Notes under the pieces: model-generated
Database searches by the model: none
What the model saw: the letters and a program-made list of their open reading frames with translations, nothing else
What the model was told of the DNA's origin: nothing
Origin: an uncultured Collinsella sp.
Lineage (GTDB): Bacteria > Actinomycetota > Coriobacteriia > Coriobacteriales > Coriobacteriaceae
Reading direction: 5' to 3'
Assembly (NCBI GenBank): GCA_902474645.1
Contig: CABRWN010000088.1
Coordinates: forward strand, 1-8,597
Length of the DNA stretch: 8,597 nt
Translations under genes and position numbers: made by a program
In this document: in pieces, positions 1 through 5,681 of the stretch
Position numbering within the stretch: the first letter of the stretch is position 1
How the letters are laid out: each line of letters opens with the position of its first letter

Positions 1-152
1 AGCTTCCGACGCCGCAAATCAGCACCATCCGCCGCTTCCCCGAGCGCCTCGCGCACGAGGGATGTCAGGCCCTGCTCGCCCTGCTGCGCGGCGAAGAGCC
101 CGAGATGGAGACGCTTGTCCCCGTTAAGCTCGTGCAACGCGCGAGCAGCTAG
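1..152 (+). CDS. LacI-family transcriptional regulator, C-terminal fragment
   Basis: The window opens inside this gene; the frame begins at base 3 and gives 49 residues before TAG at 150-152. The tail has the form of the end of the LacI-family sugar-binding core: an 'ISTIRRFPERL' strand and helix, then 'CQALLALLRGEE', then 'ETLVPVKLVQRAS'. The known family pattern is 'TI......G..A...L......LP..L..R.S'. The DNA-binding N-terminus lies outside the window, so the operator cannot be deduced from it. It is convergent with the rpiB end of the sugar operon, and LacI-type operator sequences with a central CG occur at 1497-1545 and 2569-2583, so it is a plausible regulator of that operon (inference). 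The family call is fairly sure; the ligand is unknown. Confidence 0.75.
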   Translation, partial: LPTPQISTIRRFPERLAHEGCQALLALLRGEEPEMETLVPVKLVQRASS

Positions 153-155
153 ACA

Positions 156-180
156 GCGGGCAGCGAATAGCCGCGTTTTT
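156..180 (+). terminator. Possible weak terminator of the LacI-type gene
   Basis: Four bases after the stop codon, GCGG (156-159) can pair with CCGC (171-174) across an 11-base loop, followed by five T (176-180). The stem is short. The stronger hairpin at 216-248 is the more likely stop site. Confidence 0.3.
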
Positions 181-215
181 CTCTCGCATGTGCTCTATCC
201 CACGCGCGACATGCA

Positions 216-248
216 AAAAGCCCGCCACCACACGGGTGACGGGCTTTT
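216..248. terminator. Bidirectional Rho-independent terminator between convergent genes
   Basis: AAAAGCCCG (216-224) pairs with CGGGCTTTT (240-248). After a C/A mismatch, CACC pairs with GGTG-like bases around a short loop. There is an A-run before and a T-run after the stem, so it can act on both strands. It lies between the end of the rightward LacI-type gene and the end of leftward rpiB (stop at 252-254), where a shared terminator is expected. Confidence 0.8.
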
Positions 249-251
249 CCG

Positions 252-728
252 CTACCAGCCGCGTGCTTCCTCCGCACGTACGAGCTGACGAGCCTCGATC
301 TGGCGAATCATATCGATGCGTCGCTGGTGACGGCCGCCCTCGAACTCGCCGGTGAGCCAGGCGTCGACAATCATTTTGGCCAGCTCGATGCCTACCACAC
401 GAGCACCAAATGCGAGCATGTTGGTGTTGTTGTGCTCGCGCGACAGGCGAGCGGAATACGGCTCAGAGCAGGTGCAGCAACGGATACCGCGCACCTTGTT
501 GGCGGCAAGCGAGATGCCCACACCCGTACCGCAGATAACGATACCGCGATCAACCTCGCCGGACATGACAGCGTCCGCCACGGCCTCACCCGCGATGGGA
601 TAGTCAAAGCGCTCGGTGCTGTCCGTACCGAAGTTCACGACTTCGTAGCCGTACTTCTCCTGGATATACGCCGTGATGGCTTCCTTGTACTCGACTGCGA
701 CGTGGTCGTTTCCAATACCGATCTTCAA
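252..728 (-). CDS. rpiB: RpiB/LacAB-family sugar-phosphate isomerase (ribose-5-phosphate isomerase B type)
   Basis: A 158-aa cytoplasmic aldose-ketose isomerase; family members interconvert ribose-5-P and ribulose-5-P, and some act on allose-6-P/allulose-6-P or galactose-6-P. Visible marks are 'GNDH' near residue 6, 'DYP' at 42-44, the active-site segment 'CGTGVGISLAANK' with Cys66, 'EHNNTN' at 98-103 and 'GGRH' at 131-134. Length is normal. The start codon is TTG (revcomp of 726-728), preceded by a strong Shine-Dalgarno GGAAAGGGG; the upstream ATG near the ribosome site is out of frame. It is the last gene of the leftward cluster, 72 bases after the epimerase gene, and ends at the bidirectional terminator. 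Pairing with an AlsE-like epimerase and a PTS suggests allose-6-P isomerase (AlsI-type) activity, but a pentose role is equally allowed by the sequence. Confidence 0.92.
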   Translation of the reverse strand: MKIGIGNDHVAVEYKEAITAYIQEKYGYEVVNFGTDSTERFDYPIAGEAVADAVMSGEVDRGIVICGTGVGISLAANKVRGIRCCTCSEPYSARLSREHNNTNMLAFGARVVGIELAKMIVDAWLTGEFEGGRHQRRIDMIRQIEARQLVRAEEARGW

Positions 729-800
729 AAGAGACCCCTTTCCATAAGAACCATTCGCGCATGCCGCGCGCTCAATCCGTCCTAATTCGCCGTTCCGCTT

Positions 801-1454
801 CTAATACACCTCGCCGGCGCGCAAACGGCGCAGACACTCCTCGTAACCAGCGTCCTTGCCAAACAGCGCACTGGTGCCCAGGATAAATCCGTCCGCGCCA
901 ATGGCGGACAGGTCGCGCACGCGCTCGGGCGAGCAGGCGCCGTCGATCATGAGCTTGAAGCCAAAGCGCTCCTTCAGCGCGGCAAGGCGACGCACCTTGT
1001 CGTTCGTGAACTCGATAAAGCTCTGACCGGCAAAACCCGGATTCACCGTCATGACCATCACGTAATCGCAGAGGTTCAACATCTCCTCGATCTCGGAGAT
1101 AGAGGTGTCGGGGTTCACGGCGATACCGGCGCTCTTGCCGAGGGACTTAATCGCGGCGAGTGTCTTGACCACGTAACGCTCGGACTCCGGATGGATATAG
1201 ATGATGTCCGCGCCGGCGGAGGCGAAAAGTTCAACCTTGCTGGCAGGATTCTCGACCATAAGGTGCACGTCGACGAGCTTGTTGGTGGCAGCTCGCACGG
1301 CCTTGATGTCTTCGAGACCCATGGCGAAATTGGGAACGAAACTGCCGTCCATCACGTCGCAATGGAAGATGTCGATGCCGGCGGCGTCGAGATCCTCGAC
1401 GGTCGCACGCAGATTGCCGTAGTCGGCGCACATGAGACTGGGGCAGAGCAGCAT
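801..1454 (-). CDS. Ribulose-phosphate 3-epimerase family protein, AlsE-like (D-allulose-6-phosphate 3-epimerase candidate)
   Basis: A 217-aa TIM barrel of the Rpe family, which inverts C3 of ketose phosphates using a divalent metal. Expected metal and catalytic residues are visible: His31 and Asp33 in 'HCDVMDG', His64 in 'VHLMV' and Asp171 in 'LMIDGAC'. The phosphate-binding end is 'GFILGTSALFG'. Several segments resemble E. coli AlsE more than classical Rpe, as remembered: 'PSLMCAD' near the start, 'HPES' rather than the usual 'HxEA', 'MTVNPGFAGQ' rather than 'SVNPGFGGQ', and 'GTSALF' rather than 'AGSAIF'. The ATG at 1454 has AAGGAG six bases upstream, so the start is secure. It is followed 72 bases later by rpiB and preceded by duplicated operator-like repeats. 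The family is certain; the allulose-6-P substrate is inferred. Confidence 0.88.
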   Translation of the reverse strand: MLLCPSLMCADYGNLRATVEDLDAAGIDIFHCDVMDGSFVPNFAMGLEDIKAVRAATNKLVDVHLMVENPASKVELFASAGADIIYIHPESERYVVKTLAAIKSLGKSAGIAVNPDTSISEIEEMLNLCDYVMVMTVNPGFAGQSFIEFTNDKVRRLAALKERFGFKLMIDGACSPERVRDLSAIGADGFILGTSALFGKDAGYEECLRRLRAGEVY

Positions 1455-1464
1455 AGTGAACTCC

Positions 1465-1494
1465 TTATCTGCTCGGTGATTATCTACTCGGTGG
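1465..1494. repeat. 15-bp tandem repeat in the epimerase 5' leader
   Basis: TTATCTGCTCGGTGA (1465-1479) is followed immediately by TTATCTACTCGGTGG (1480-1494), 13 of 15 identical. The pair lies just upstream of, and on its right copy merges into, the larger duplicated unit. In the transcribed direction each copy reads (T/C)AGATAA and the last leads into the AAGGAG ribosome site. Confidence 0.8.
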
Positions 1495-1545
1495 TAATTA
1501 ATCGTTTAACCTTTATCTACAGTCTGGCTGATTAATCGTTTAACC
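1480..1545 (-). promoter_or_regulatory. Duplicated 32/33-bp control unit with two LacI-type operators in front of the epimerase-rpiB genes
   Basis: Two copies of one unit lie in tandem. 1480-1511 and 1513-1545 both start with TTATCTAC and both end with ATTAATCGTTTAACC (1497-1511 and 1531-1545, identical, starts 34 bp apart). The core TTAATCGTTTAA is a palindrome with a central CG and one mismatched pair, the classic form of LacI-family operators. Read towards the gene, each unit offers TTAAAC followed 17-18 bases later by TAGATA, so a tandem promoter is possible but matches sigma-70 consensus poorly. The partial LacI-type regulator at the left edge is the first candidate to bind here; the DeoR protein is the alternative. 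Confidence 0.6.
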
Positions 1546-1719
1546 ACGTTGTTAACCTGCAGGCTTTTCCAGATTCACAACGTTGCCATATTTGCCTATC
1601 TAGCTGGTATCATGCAGGAGCCCGCACCACGAAACGCTGTCGTATTCCCTAGGAAGAAATCCCGCTACGCGGACAGCAGCAGCCAGGGGCCACAATCCGC
1701 AGACCTGAGCCCGGACCCC
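1546..1719. other. Intergenic stretch between deoR end and the epimerase control region
   Basis: No gene was recognised. A partial third GTTAACC occurs at 1551-1557. In the leftward direction a short hairpin (CCGC, GTA loop, GCGG, about 1663-1674) is followed by a mixed T-rich run, which might be a weak terminator after deoR. A long rightward open frame crosses this area but continues antisense through deoR and has no family features. Confidence 0.4.
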
Positions 1720-2463
1720 CTACGCTCCAGGCGTGATCAGGCGCGCGCACTGGGCGATCTTCTCGTCATAGGACTCCGCGATAATCGACACACCATCGAA
1801 CCCAAACGCGCGAACATTCGAGAACTGATGGAACTTCGAGCTGTCGCACAGCACGTACGCCTTATTCGAATTCTCGCGCACGATGCGCTTCTTCGCCGCC
1901 TCAACGTAGGAGGGCGTCATGACGCCGCGGTCCTCGTCAATCGCGTTGGTCCCGATAAACGCCTTATCGAAGTACAGATCGCGCAGGATCGATTCGGTCA
2001 TAGAACCGCAGAACGAGGAGTTCACATAGTTGAACTCGCCACCCACCACGATGAGCTGGGCGCGCGTCTCGCTCTTAATCAGGCACGCCGAGGCATCCGT
2101 CGTGTAAATTGTCACGTCGCGGTCGAGCAGCAGACGCAGCAGCGCCGTGCAGGTGGAACCCGAGTCCAAGTAGAGCGTGTCCCCGTCCTCAACAAAACGC
2201 AAGGCGACTTGGGCAATCTGTTCCTTCTCACTCCCGTGTAGGCCCGAACGCGTCGAGATACTCACCTCGTGGACAGCCGAGAGGAGCCTCACCGCGCCGC
2301 CCGAAAGATGCTCAACCTTGCCAAGCGCCTCCAGCTCCTTGAGGTCGCGACGTAGCGTCGAAATAGAGACGCCCGGCAGCTCCTCCTGCAGCTCGGAAAT
2401 CCTCGCGAGGCCCGACTTCTGCAGGCACTCTACAATTCGCTCCTGGCGCTCATACGGAATCAT
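1720..2463 (-). CDS. DeoR/GlpR-family transcriptional repressor
   Basis: A 247-aa sugar-responsive regulator. The N-terminal winged helix-turn-helix spans about residues 5-60 ('YERQERIVECLQKSG', then the recognition signature 'SISTLRRDLKELEALG'). The DeoR sensor domain follows, with 'LYLDSGSTC' (97-105), 'VVGGEFN', 'AFIGTNAID' (168-175), 'KKRIV' and 'VLCDSSKF' (204-211), the region known to bind phosphosugar effectors. ATG at 2463 was chosen because GGAGAGG sits eight bases upstream and the protein then has normal family length. Longer frames starting at 2505 or 2775 add residues unlike any domain, and the latter runs back into the PTS gene. It lies between the PTS gene and the epimerase gene on the same strand, so it probably controls the cluster and itself in response to a phosphorylated hexose or ketose. 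Confidence 0.9.
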   Translation of the reverse strand: MIPYERQERIVECLQKSGLARISELQEELPGVSISTLRRDLKELEALGKVEHLSGGAVRLLSAVHEVSISTRSGLHGSEKEQIAQVALRFVEDGDTLYLDSGSTCTALLRLLLDRDVTIYTTDASACLIKSETRAQLIVVGGEFNYVNSSFCGSMTESILRDLYFDKAFIGTNAIDEDRGVMTPSYVEAAKKRIVRENSNKAYVLCDSSKFHQFSNVRAFGFDGVSIIAESYDEKIAQCARLITPGA

Positions 2464-2507
2464 ATTGGGAACCTCTCCAAACCACTCTGCTTCACGCTCG
2501 TTCATTT

Positions 2508-2519
2508 CTTTTCGAAAAG
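2508..2519. promoter_or_regulatory. Perfect 12-bp palindrome upstream of deoR
   Basis: CTTTTCGAAAAG is fully self-complementary and lies 45-56 bases before the deoR start. DeoR-family operators often contain TTTCG-type half sites, so autoregulation is possible. Binding is inferred only. Confidence 0.35.
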
Positions 2520-2568
2520 TGTAACGCACAAGCAGAATAGCGGCCGCCACCTGTTGCGATGACGACCG

Positions 2569-2583
2569 CTTAATCGATTGACC
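2569..2583. promoter_or_regulatory. Third LacI-type operator-like site, upstream of deoR
   Basis: CTTAATCGATTGACC matches the repeat in front of the epimerase (ATTAATCGTTTAACC) at 12 of 15 positions. It has a perfect AATCGATT core with central CG. It lies about 106 bases upstream of the deoR start, suggesting that deoR and the epimerase-rpiB pair share a controller. Confidence 0.45.
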
Positions 2584-2589
2584 TACCCT

Positions 2590-2610
2590 CTCGTTCACAA
2601 TTTGAACGAG
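2590..2610. promoter_or_regulatory. Inverted repeat with 8-bp arms between PTS gene and deoR
   Basis: CTCGTTCA (2590-2597) and TGAACGAG (2603-2610) are perfect arms around CAATT. No T-run follows on either strand, so an operator or an mRNA-processing hairpin is more likely than a terminator. A second small hairpin, CTCTTC-AAGC-GAAGAG, lies at about 2638-2653. The 224-bp gap 2464-2687 holds no recognisable gene; it appears to be the regulatory region of deoR. Confidence 0.5.
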
Positions 2611-2687
2611 GTTGACACACCTCGCGTAAGCGCGACGCTCTTCAAGCGAAGAGAACGACCCTAGGAGAGGCGGCGCATCCGGGGCTC

Positions 2688-4064
2688 TTAGGCGAGCTGA
2701 TCCTCCTTGCCGGTGAAGGCGAAGGCAAGAACACCGGCCACGACGGCGGAAATGAGCATGCCGACCATAGCCCAAGCGAAGTTCATGGGGTCGGAACTCA
2801 CGAAAGCCGGGAACGTAGTGACGGAACCGAAGGTGAACGCAGTGGTGACGACCTTCATGATACCGAGGAACGCGCCGCCGACGGCACCGCCGATGATCTG
2901 CGCAAGCCAGACCTTCTTGTTCTTCACGAGCATACCGAACAGCGTGGGCTCGATGATGGCGGACAGGGCGATCGATACGACACCGGTCATCGCGAAGCTC
3001 TTGAGCTTCTGGTCGCGGGCCTTGAGGAACACGCCGAAGGCGCAGCCGATAACGGCGAAGTTGCAGGCGAAGGTGAAGGGGCAGATGTAGTCGAAGCCGT
3101 TCTGAGCGATGTTGTTGATCATGATGGGGTTCACGGCCCAGTGGATGCCCATGGACACCAGCACGGACCAGCCGCCGCCAACCAGCACGCCGGCGAACAC
3201 GGAGCTGCGCTCGATCAGCCAGTTGACCACGAAGGCGATGGCCTCACCAGCGTAGACGCCCAGGGGACCGATGACGAGCATGGTGAGCGGAACCATAACG
3301 ATCAGGGAGATGGCGGGCAGCACGACGAGCTTGAGCATCTCGGAAACGTGCTCATCGAGCCACTTGTACAGGTACGAGTAGACCCAGACAGACAAGATGG
3401 CAGGGATAACCGTGGAGTTGTAGTTCATGAGAACCACGGGGATGCCGAAGAAGTCCGTCATGGCGCCGTTGCCCGCGTCGCCCATGAGGGCGATGAAGTC
3501 CGGGTAGAGCAGGCACGCGCCGAGCAGCGCCGACAGGTACGGGCTCGCGCCGAAGCGCTTGCCGGCGGAGAAGCCGAGCAGCACGGGCAGGAAGTAGAAC
3601 ACGCTCATGGCCAGGGTGTACAGGATGGTGTAGGTACCCGTGCCCTCAGCGATGATGCCGAGCTGGGCGGCCAGGATAACGAAGCCGCGCAGGATACCGG
3701 AGCCGGCCATGGCGGGCAGCAGCGGGGCAAAGATGCCGGAGATCGCGGAGAAGACCTGGCTGACGATGCTCTCGCCCTCGTCCTTGGTAGCAGCGGAGAT
3801 TTCCACGCCCGAACCCTTGACCAGCGGCTCAAACTTCTCGTACAGCTTCGGGACCTCAGTGCCGATGAGGACCTGGTACTGACCGGCCTTGTTCAGCGTG
3901 TTCACAACGCCTTCGACTTCCTTGACCGCAGCGTCGTCGCAAGCCGCGTCGTCTTTGAGATTGAGGCGCAGGCGCGTCGCGCAGTGCGTCATGCCCGAGA
4001 TGTTCTCGGGACCACCGACGGCGTCCAGAATCCCCTGAGCCATCGCGTTCCAGTCGCGTTTCAT
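2688..4064 (-). CDS. PTS sugar permease EIIBC (glucose/beta-glucoside superfamily)
   Basis: A 458-aa membrane protein that imports and phosphorylates a sugar at the cytoplasmic membrane. The EIIB domain covers about residues 1-85 with the phosphorylated Cys28 in 'MTHCATRLRL' and 'QYQVLIGTEV' at 62-71. A linker to about 100 leads to the EIIC domain (about 103-450) with many hydrophobic helices. Substrate-site segments are visible: 'GIHWAVNPIMINNIAQNGFD' at 306-325 and 'IIEPTLFG' at 370-377, matching the beta-glucoside branch. The protein ends shortly after the last helix ('TGKEDQLA'), so the C-terminal EIIA domain common in BglF-type proteins is missing and EIIA must come from elsewhere. ATG at 4064 has GGGGAGGT five bases upstream, inside the end of the preceding gene, which stops three bases earlier: the two are translationally coupled. 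Substrate unknown; an aldohexose is inferred from the neighbours. Confidence 0.92.
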   Translation of the reverse strand: MKRDWNAMAQGILDAVGGPENISGMTHCATRLRLNLKDDAACDDAAVKEVEGVVNTLNKAGQYQVLIGTEVPKLYEKFEPLVKGSGVEISAATKDEGESIVSQVFSAISGIFAPLLPAMAGSGILRGFVILAAQLGIIAEGTGTYTILYTLAMSVFYFLPVLLGFSAGKRFGASPYLSALLGACLLYPDFIALMGDAGNGAMTDFFGIPVVLMNYNSTVIPAILSVWVYSYLYKWLDEHVSEMLKLVVLPAISLIVMVPLTMLVIGPLGVYAGEAIAFVVNWLIERSSVFAGVLVGGGWSVLVSMGIHWAVNPIMINNIAQNGFDYICPFTFACNFAVIGCAFGVFLKARDQKLKSFAMTGVVSIALSAIIEPTLFGMLVKNKKVWLAQIIGGAVGGAFLGIMKVVTTAFTFGSVTTFPAFVSSDPMNFAWAMVGMLISAVVAGVLAFAFTGKEDQLA

Positions 4065-4067
4065 TGG

Positions 4068-5006
4068 TTACCTCCCCATTGCGCAGAAGAGCTCGCGGAC
4101 AAGCTCGGCTGCCTTAATCGCGTCGTTTGCATCGATAACGGATTGGATCTTCTCCATGCTTACGGCCTCGATGGCGTCGTTGAGCAGATGGATCATCTGG
4201 TCGTTCTGTGCAGCCTCGCCGGCAGCGAGCTCGATGACCGGGAACGTGTCGAAGTAGATTGCGCTGTCGTAACCGTGCTTCTTCACGTAGTAGAGGAACT
4301 CGAGGGTCTTCACCGGCGTGGACGTACCAATCATAAGGCCATCGTCGAAGCGACCGTTGCCGTCGTTTAGGTGAATGCCGTAGAGCTTGCCCTCGCGGCC
4401 GAACAGGTCGGCGGCCATGGCAGGGTTCTCGTGCTTCATGAGCATGTGGCAGTAATCCAGCGTGACGCCCAGGTTCGGGCGGTCTGCAGCGTTGAGAATC
4501 ATGCCGGTCATACCCATGGAGTCGATGAACGCGTACGCGCGCTCCTCGTAGGGTTTGTACTCAATCGAGATCTTGAGGTCGGGCGCGTAGTCGCAAACCT
4601 TCTGGAATGCGGCTACGAGCTGGTCGAAGACGCGAGCGTAGGCGATCTGGAAGCTGTAGTCAAAGCCGTCGTGGCCGAGCCAGATGGTCACCGTGTTGCC
4701 ACCGGCAGTGCGGCAGTAGTCGCACGCCTCGTAGCAGAGCTCAAGGGCTTCCGCAGCAAGGGCATCATCGGCATTGCCCAGGTCACCGTTGAGGAAGGCG
4801 TTGCGGAAGCGCAGCGCGCAGCCGTTCAGCTGCAGGTCGTGAGCTGCGAGCTTGGCGGCCATGTCCTCAGCCGTGACACCTGTGCAGTGCTCGGGGTAGT
4901 TGAGATCGACGTGCGTGAGGCCCACGCTCTGGAACTCCGCGAACACGCGATCAAGATTCTTGTCGCCATCGCGAAAATAGGAGTTGATACGAGTTGCAAG
5001 CTTCAT
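4068..5006 (-). CDS. Sugar phosphate isomerase/epimerase, AP-endonuclease-2-like TIM barrel
   Basis: A 312-aa soluble protein of the xylose-isomerase-like TIM-barrel superfamily, whose members isomerise or epimerise sugars with a divalent metal. Likely metal ligands appear in the usual order at strand ends: Glu149 in 'ISIEYK', Asp184 and His187 in 'VTLDYCH', His212 in 'GIHLND', and Asp253 in 'IYFDT'. The start ATG at 5006 was chosen because AAAGGA lies about nine bases upstream and the barrel begins at once ('KLATRINSYF'); an upstream in-frame ATG at 5135 adds 43 residues without domain character and would overlap the candidate promoter. It is first in the leftward cluster and coupled to the PTS gene. 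The last ~30 residues form an extra helical tail. No exact substrate can be named; it may feed a second sugar or a ketose step into the AlsE/RpiB route. Confidence 0.85.
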   Translation of the reverse strand: MKLATRINSYFRDGDKNLDRVFAEFQSVGLTHVDLNYPEHCTGVTAEDMAAKLAAHDLQLNGCALRFRNAFLNGDLGNADDALAAEALELCYEACDYCRTAGGNTVTIWLGHDGFDYSFQIAYARVFDQLVAAFQKVCDYAPDLKISIEYKPYEERAYAFIDSMGMTGMILNAADRPNLGVTLDYCHMLMKHENPAMAADLFGREGKLYGIHLNDGNGRFDDGLMIGTSTPVKTLEFLYYVKKHGYDSAIYFDTFPVIELAAGEAAQNDQMIHLLNDAIEAVSMEKIQSVIDANDAIKAAELVRELFCAMGR

Positions 5007-5043
5007 GCTTCCACGTCCTTTACCTTCGTCCTTGATCGTTTCT

Positions 5044-5055
5044 GCCCGTTCGGGC
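5044..5055. repeat. GC-rich inverted repeat in the leader of the isomerase gene
   Basis: GCCCG and CGGGC flank a TT centre (GCCCGTTCGGGC on the plus strand), 38-49 bases before the ATG. It could be a regulator site or a small leader hairpin. Confidence 0.35.
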
Positions 5056-5122
5056 ACCTGATCTATATCCGTAATTCGATAAGGGCCGCCGCCTGCGCGC
5101 CGGGGCTTACCCTGTGACATGT

Positions 5123-5151
5123 AGATTACTGCCACATAAGTTCATTCTCAA
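5123..5151 (-). promoter_or_regulatory. Candidate sigma-70-type promoter for the isomerase-PTS genes
   Basis: On the minus strand TTGAGA (5146-5151) is separated by exactly 17 bases from TAATCT (5123-5128). The -35 box matches consensus at five of six positions, the -10 box at only three. It would give a leader of about 110 bases before the ATG at 5006. It lies at the edge of the AT-rich stretch 5130-5290. Confidence 0.4.
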
Positions 5152-5157
5152 TCATTA

Positions 5158-5195
5158 TTTTTCACTCTTTTTCTCATTGTGTCAGAGTTTTTCAC
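5158..5195 (-). repeat. Helically phased TTTTTC(A/T)C repeats upstream of the sugar operon
   Basis: TTTTTCAC at 5158-5165, TTTTTCTC at 5168-5175 and TTTTTCAC at 5188-5195 start 10 and 20 bases apart, thus on one face of the helix. On the transcribed strand they read GTGAAAAA or GAGAAAAA, just upstream of the candidate -35 box. Possible direct-repeat operator for the DeoR protein or an activator, or an A-tract upstream element. Between 5196 and 5380 nothing else is recognised. Confidence 0.45.
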
Positions 5196-5380
5196 CGTAT
5201 AAAGCCATCTACCTTGTGGTTTTGCTGTTAATCAAGTTTGACCATTCTTGAAATTACCTGATTTTTTCTGAATTAATTTGCCGTTTATCGGTAAAAATCG
5301 ACCGCTCACGGCTGACGGCGACGCAAGATGGAAGATACTTGCATGAGGAAAAGCACTGAATTCCCAGCGCCGATTCGAAT

Positions 5381-5427
5381 GACGCGATTGGTGACGCGAG
5401 CGTCGACGGCCCGAATCTGCCGTCGGC
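5381..5427. repeat. Repeat R1, left copy flanking the accessory region
   Basis: Starting at ATTGGTGACGCG (5387), this element matches R3 at the right end of the window at about 38 of 42 positions, sharing GTCGACGGCCCGAATC. In R1, CGACGGC (5404-5410) can pair with GCCGTCG (5419-5425) across an eight-base loop, without a T-run. It follows the terminator and tRNA 3' fragment in minus-strand order, so it looks like the original 3' flank of a tRNA gene. Confidence 0.7.
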
Positions 5428-5438
5428 CCCCACTAACC

Positions 5439-5466
5439 AAAAACGGCGCCGCTCACGCGACGCCGT
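5439..5466 (-). terminator. Strong Rho-independent terminator behind the tRNA 3' fragment
   Basis: Read on the minus strand, ACGGCGTCGC pairs with GCGGCGCCGT over ten base pairs (one U-G wobble) closed by a GTGA tetraloop, followed by a run of T (complement of 5439-5443). It begins ten bases after the CCA of the tRNA fragment, the normal place for a tRNA terminator. Confidence 0.85.
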
Positions 5467-5475
5467 CATATTCCC

Positions 5476-5498
5476 TGGTGCCCCCGGGCGGATTCGAA
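5476..5498 (-). other. tRNA 3'-end fragment (T-loop to CCA), probable attachment-site half
   Basis: On the minus strand the sequence reads TTCGAAT (T-loop), CCGCC (3' side of T-stem), CGGGGGC (3' side of acceptor), A, CCA. The 5' half is absent: the bases before the T-loop (GAGTT) do not form the GGCGG partner and no anticodon arm follows upstream. A GCCCCCG/CGGGGGC acceptor suits an actinobacterial tRNA-Arg, but the isotype is a guess. Such a 3' remnant with an intact terminator is the usual scar where an element integrates at a tRNA 3' end and regenerates the tRNA at its far side. Alternative: a decayed tRNA pseudogene. Confidence 0.7.
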
Positions 5499-5518
5499 AA
5501 CTCCCCCCCCGCGGGGAA

Positions 5519-5540
5519 ATTGGTGACGCGTGTCGACGGC
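5519..5540. repeat. Repeat R2, short third copy
   Basis: ATTGGTGACGCG followed by TGTCGACGGC shares the first 12 bases and the GTCGACGGC core with R1 and R3 but lacks the CCCGAATC tail. It is preceded by a C-run and the palindrome CCCCGCGGGG (5507-5516). From 5541 to 5681 no gene or further structure is recognised. Confidence 0.6.
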
Positions 5541-5681
5541 GCTGAGCGCTCCGTGTTTTGGTATGTGGATATGGCAGCCATCAACCTTTCTCGGCATGTG
5601 AAACTCTAGGCACATATGAGCATACCTGAGCGACGCAACACATGCGCTCCATCTATCCCAACAAGCTCCAGCGGTACCCGC

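Noticed and set aside
1549..2241. 230-aa rightward open frame
   Set aside because: It runs antisense through most of deoR and lacks recognisable domains.
2590..2655. Intrinsic terminator after the PTS gene
   Set aside because: Hairpins are present but neither strand has the following T-run.
2464..2775. N-terminal extension of the DeoR frame up to 2775
   Set aside because: The added 104 residues show no domain, overlap the PTS gene end, and the ATG at 2463 has a strong ribosome site and gives the normal family length.
3141..4370. 409-aa rightward open frame
   Set aside because: It lies antisense to the PTS and isomerase genes, has a His/Asp/Glu/Gln/Val-rich composition typical of reverse frames of GC-rich genes, and shows no family motif.
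4371..5117. 248-aa rightward open frame
   Set aside because: Antisense to the TIM-barrel isomerase, which has clear family features and good translation signals.
5254..5469. 71-aa leftward frame across R1 and the terminator
   Set aside because: It covers a terminator and repeat DNA, has no ribosome site and no family likeness. The similar translation at R3 only reflects the DNA repeat.
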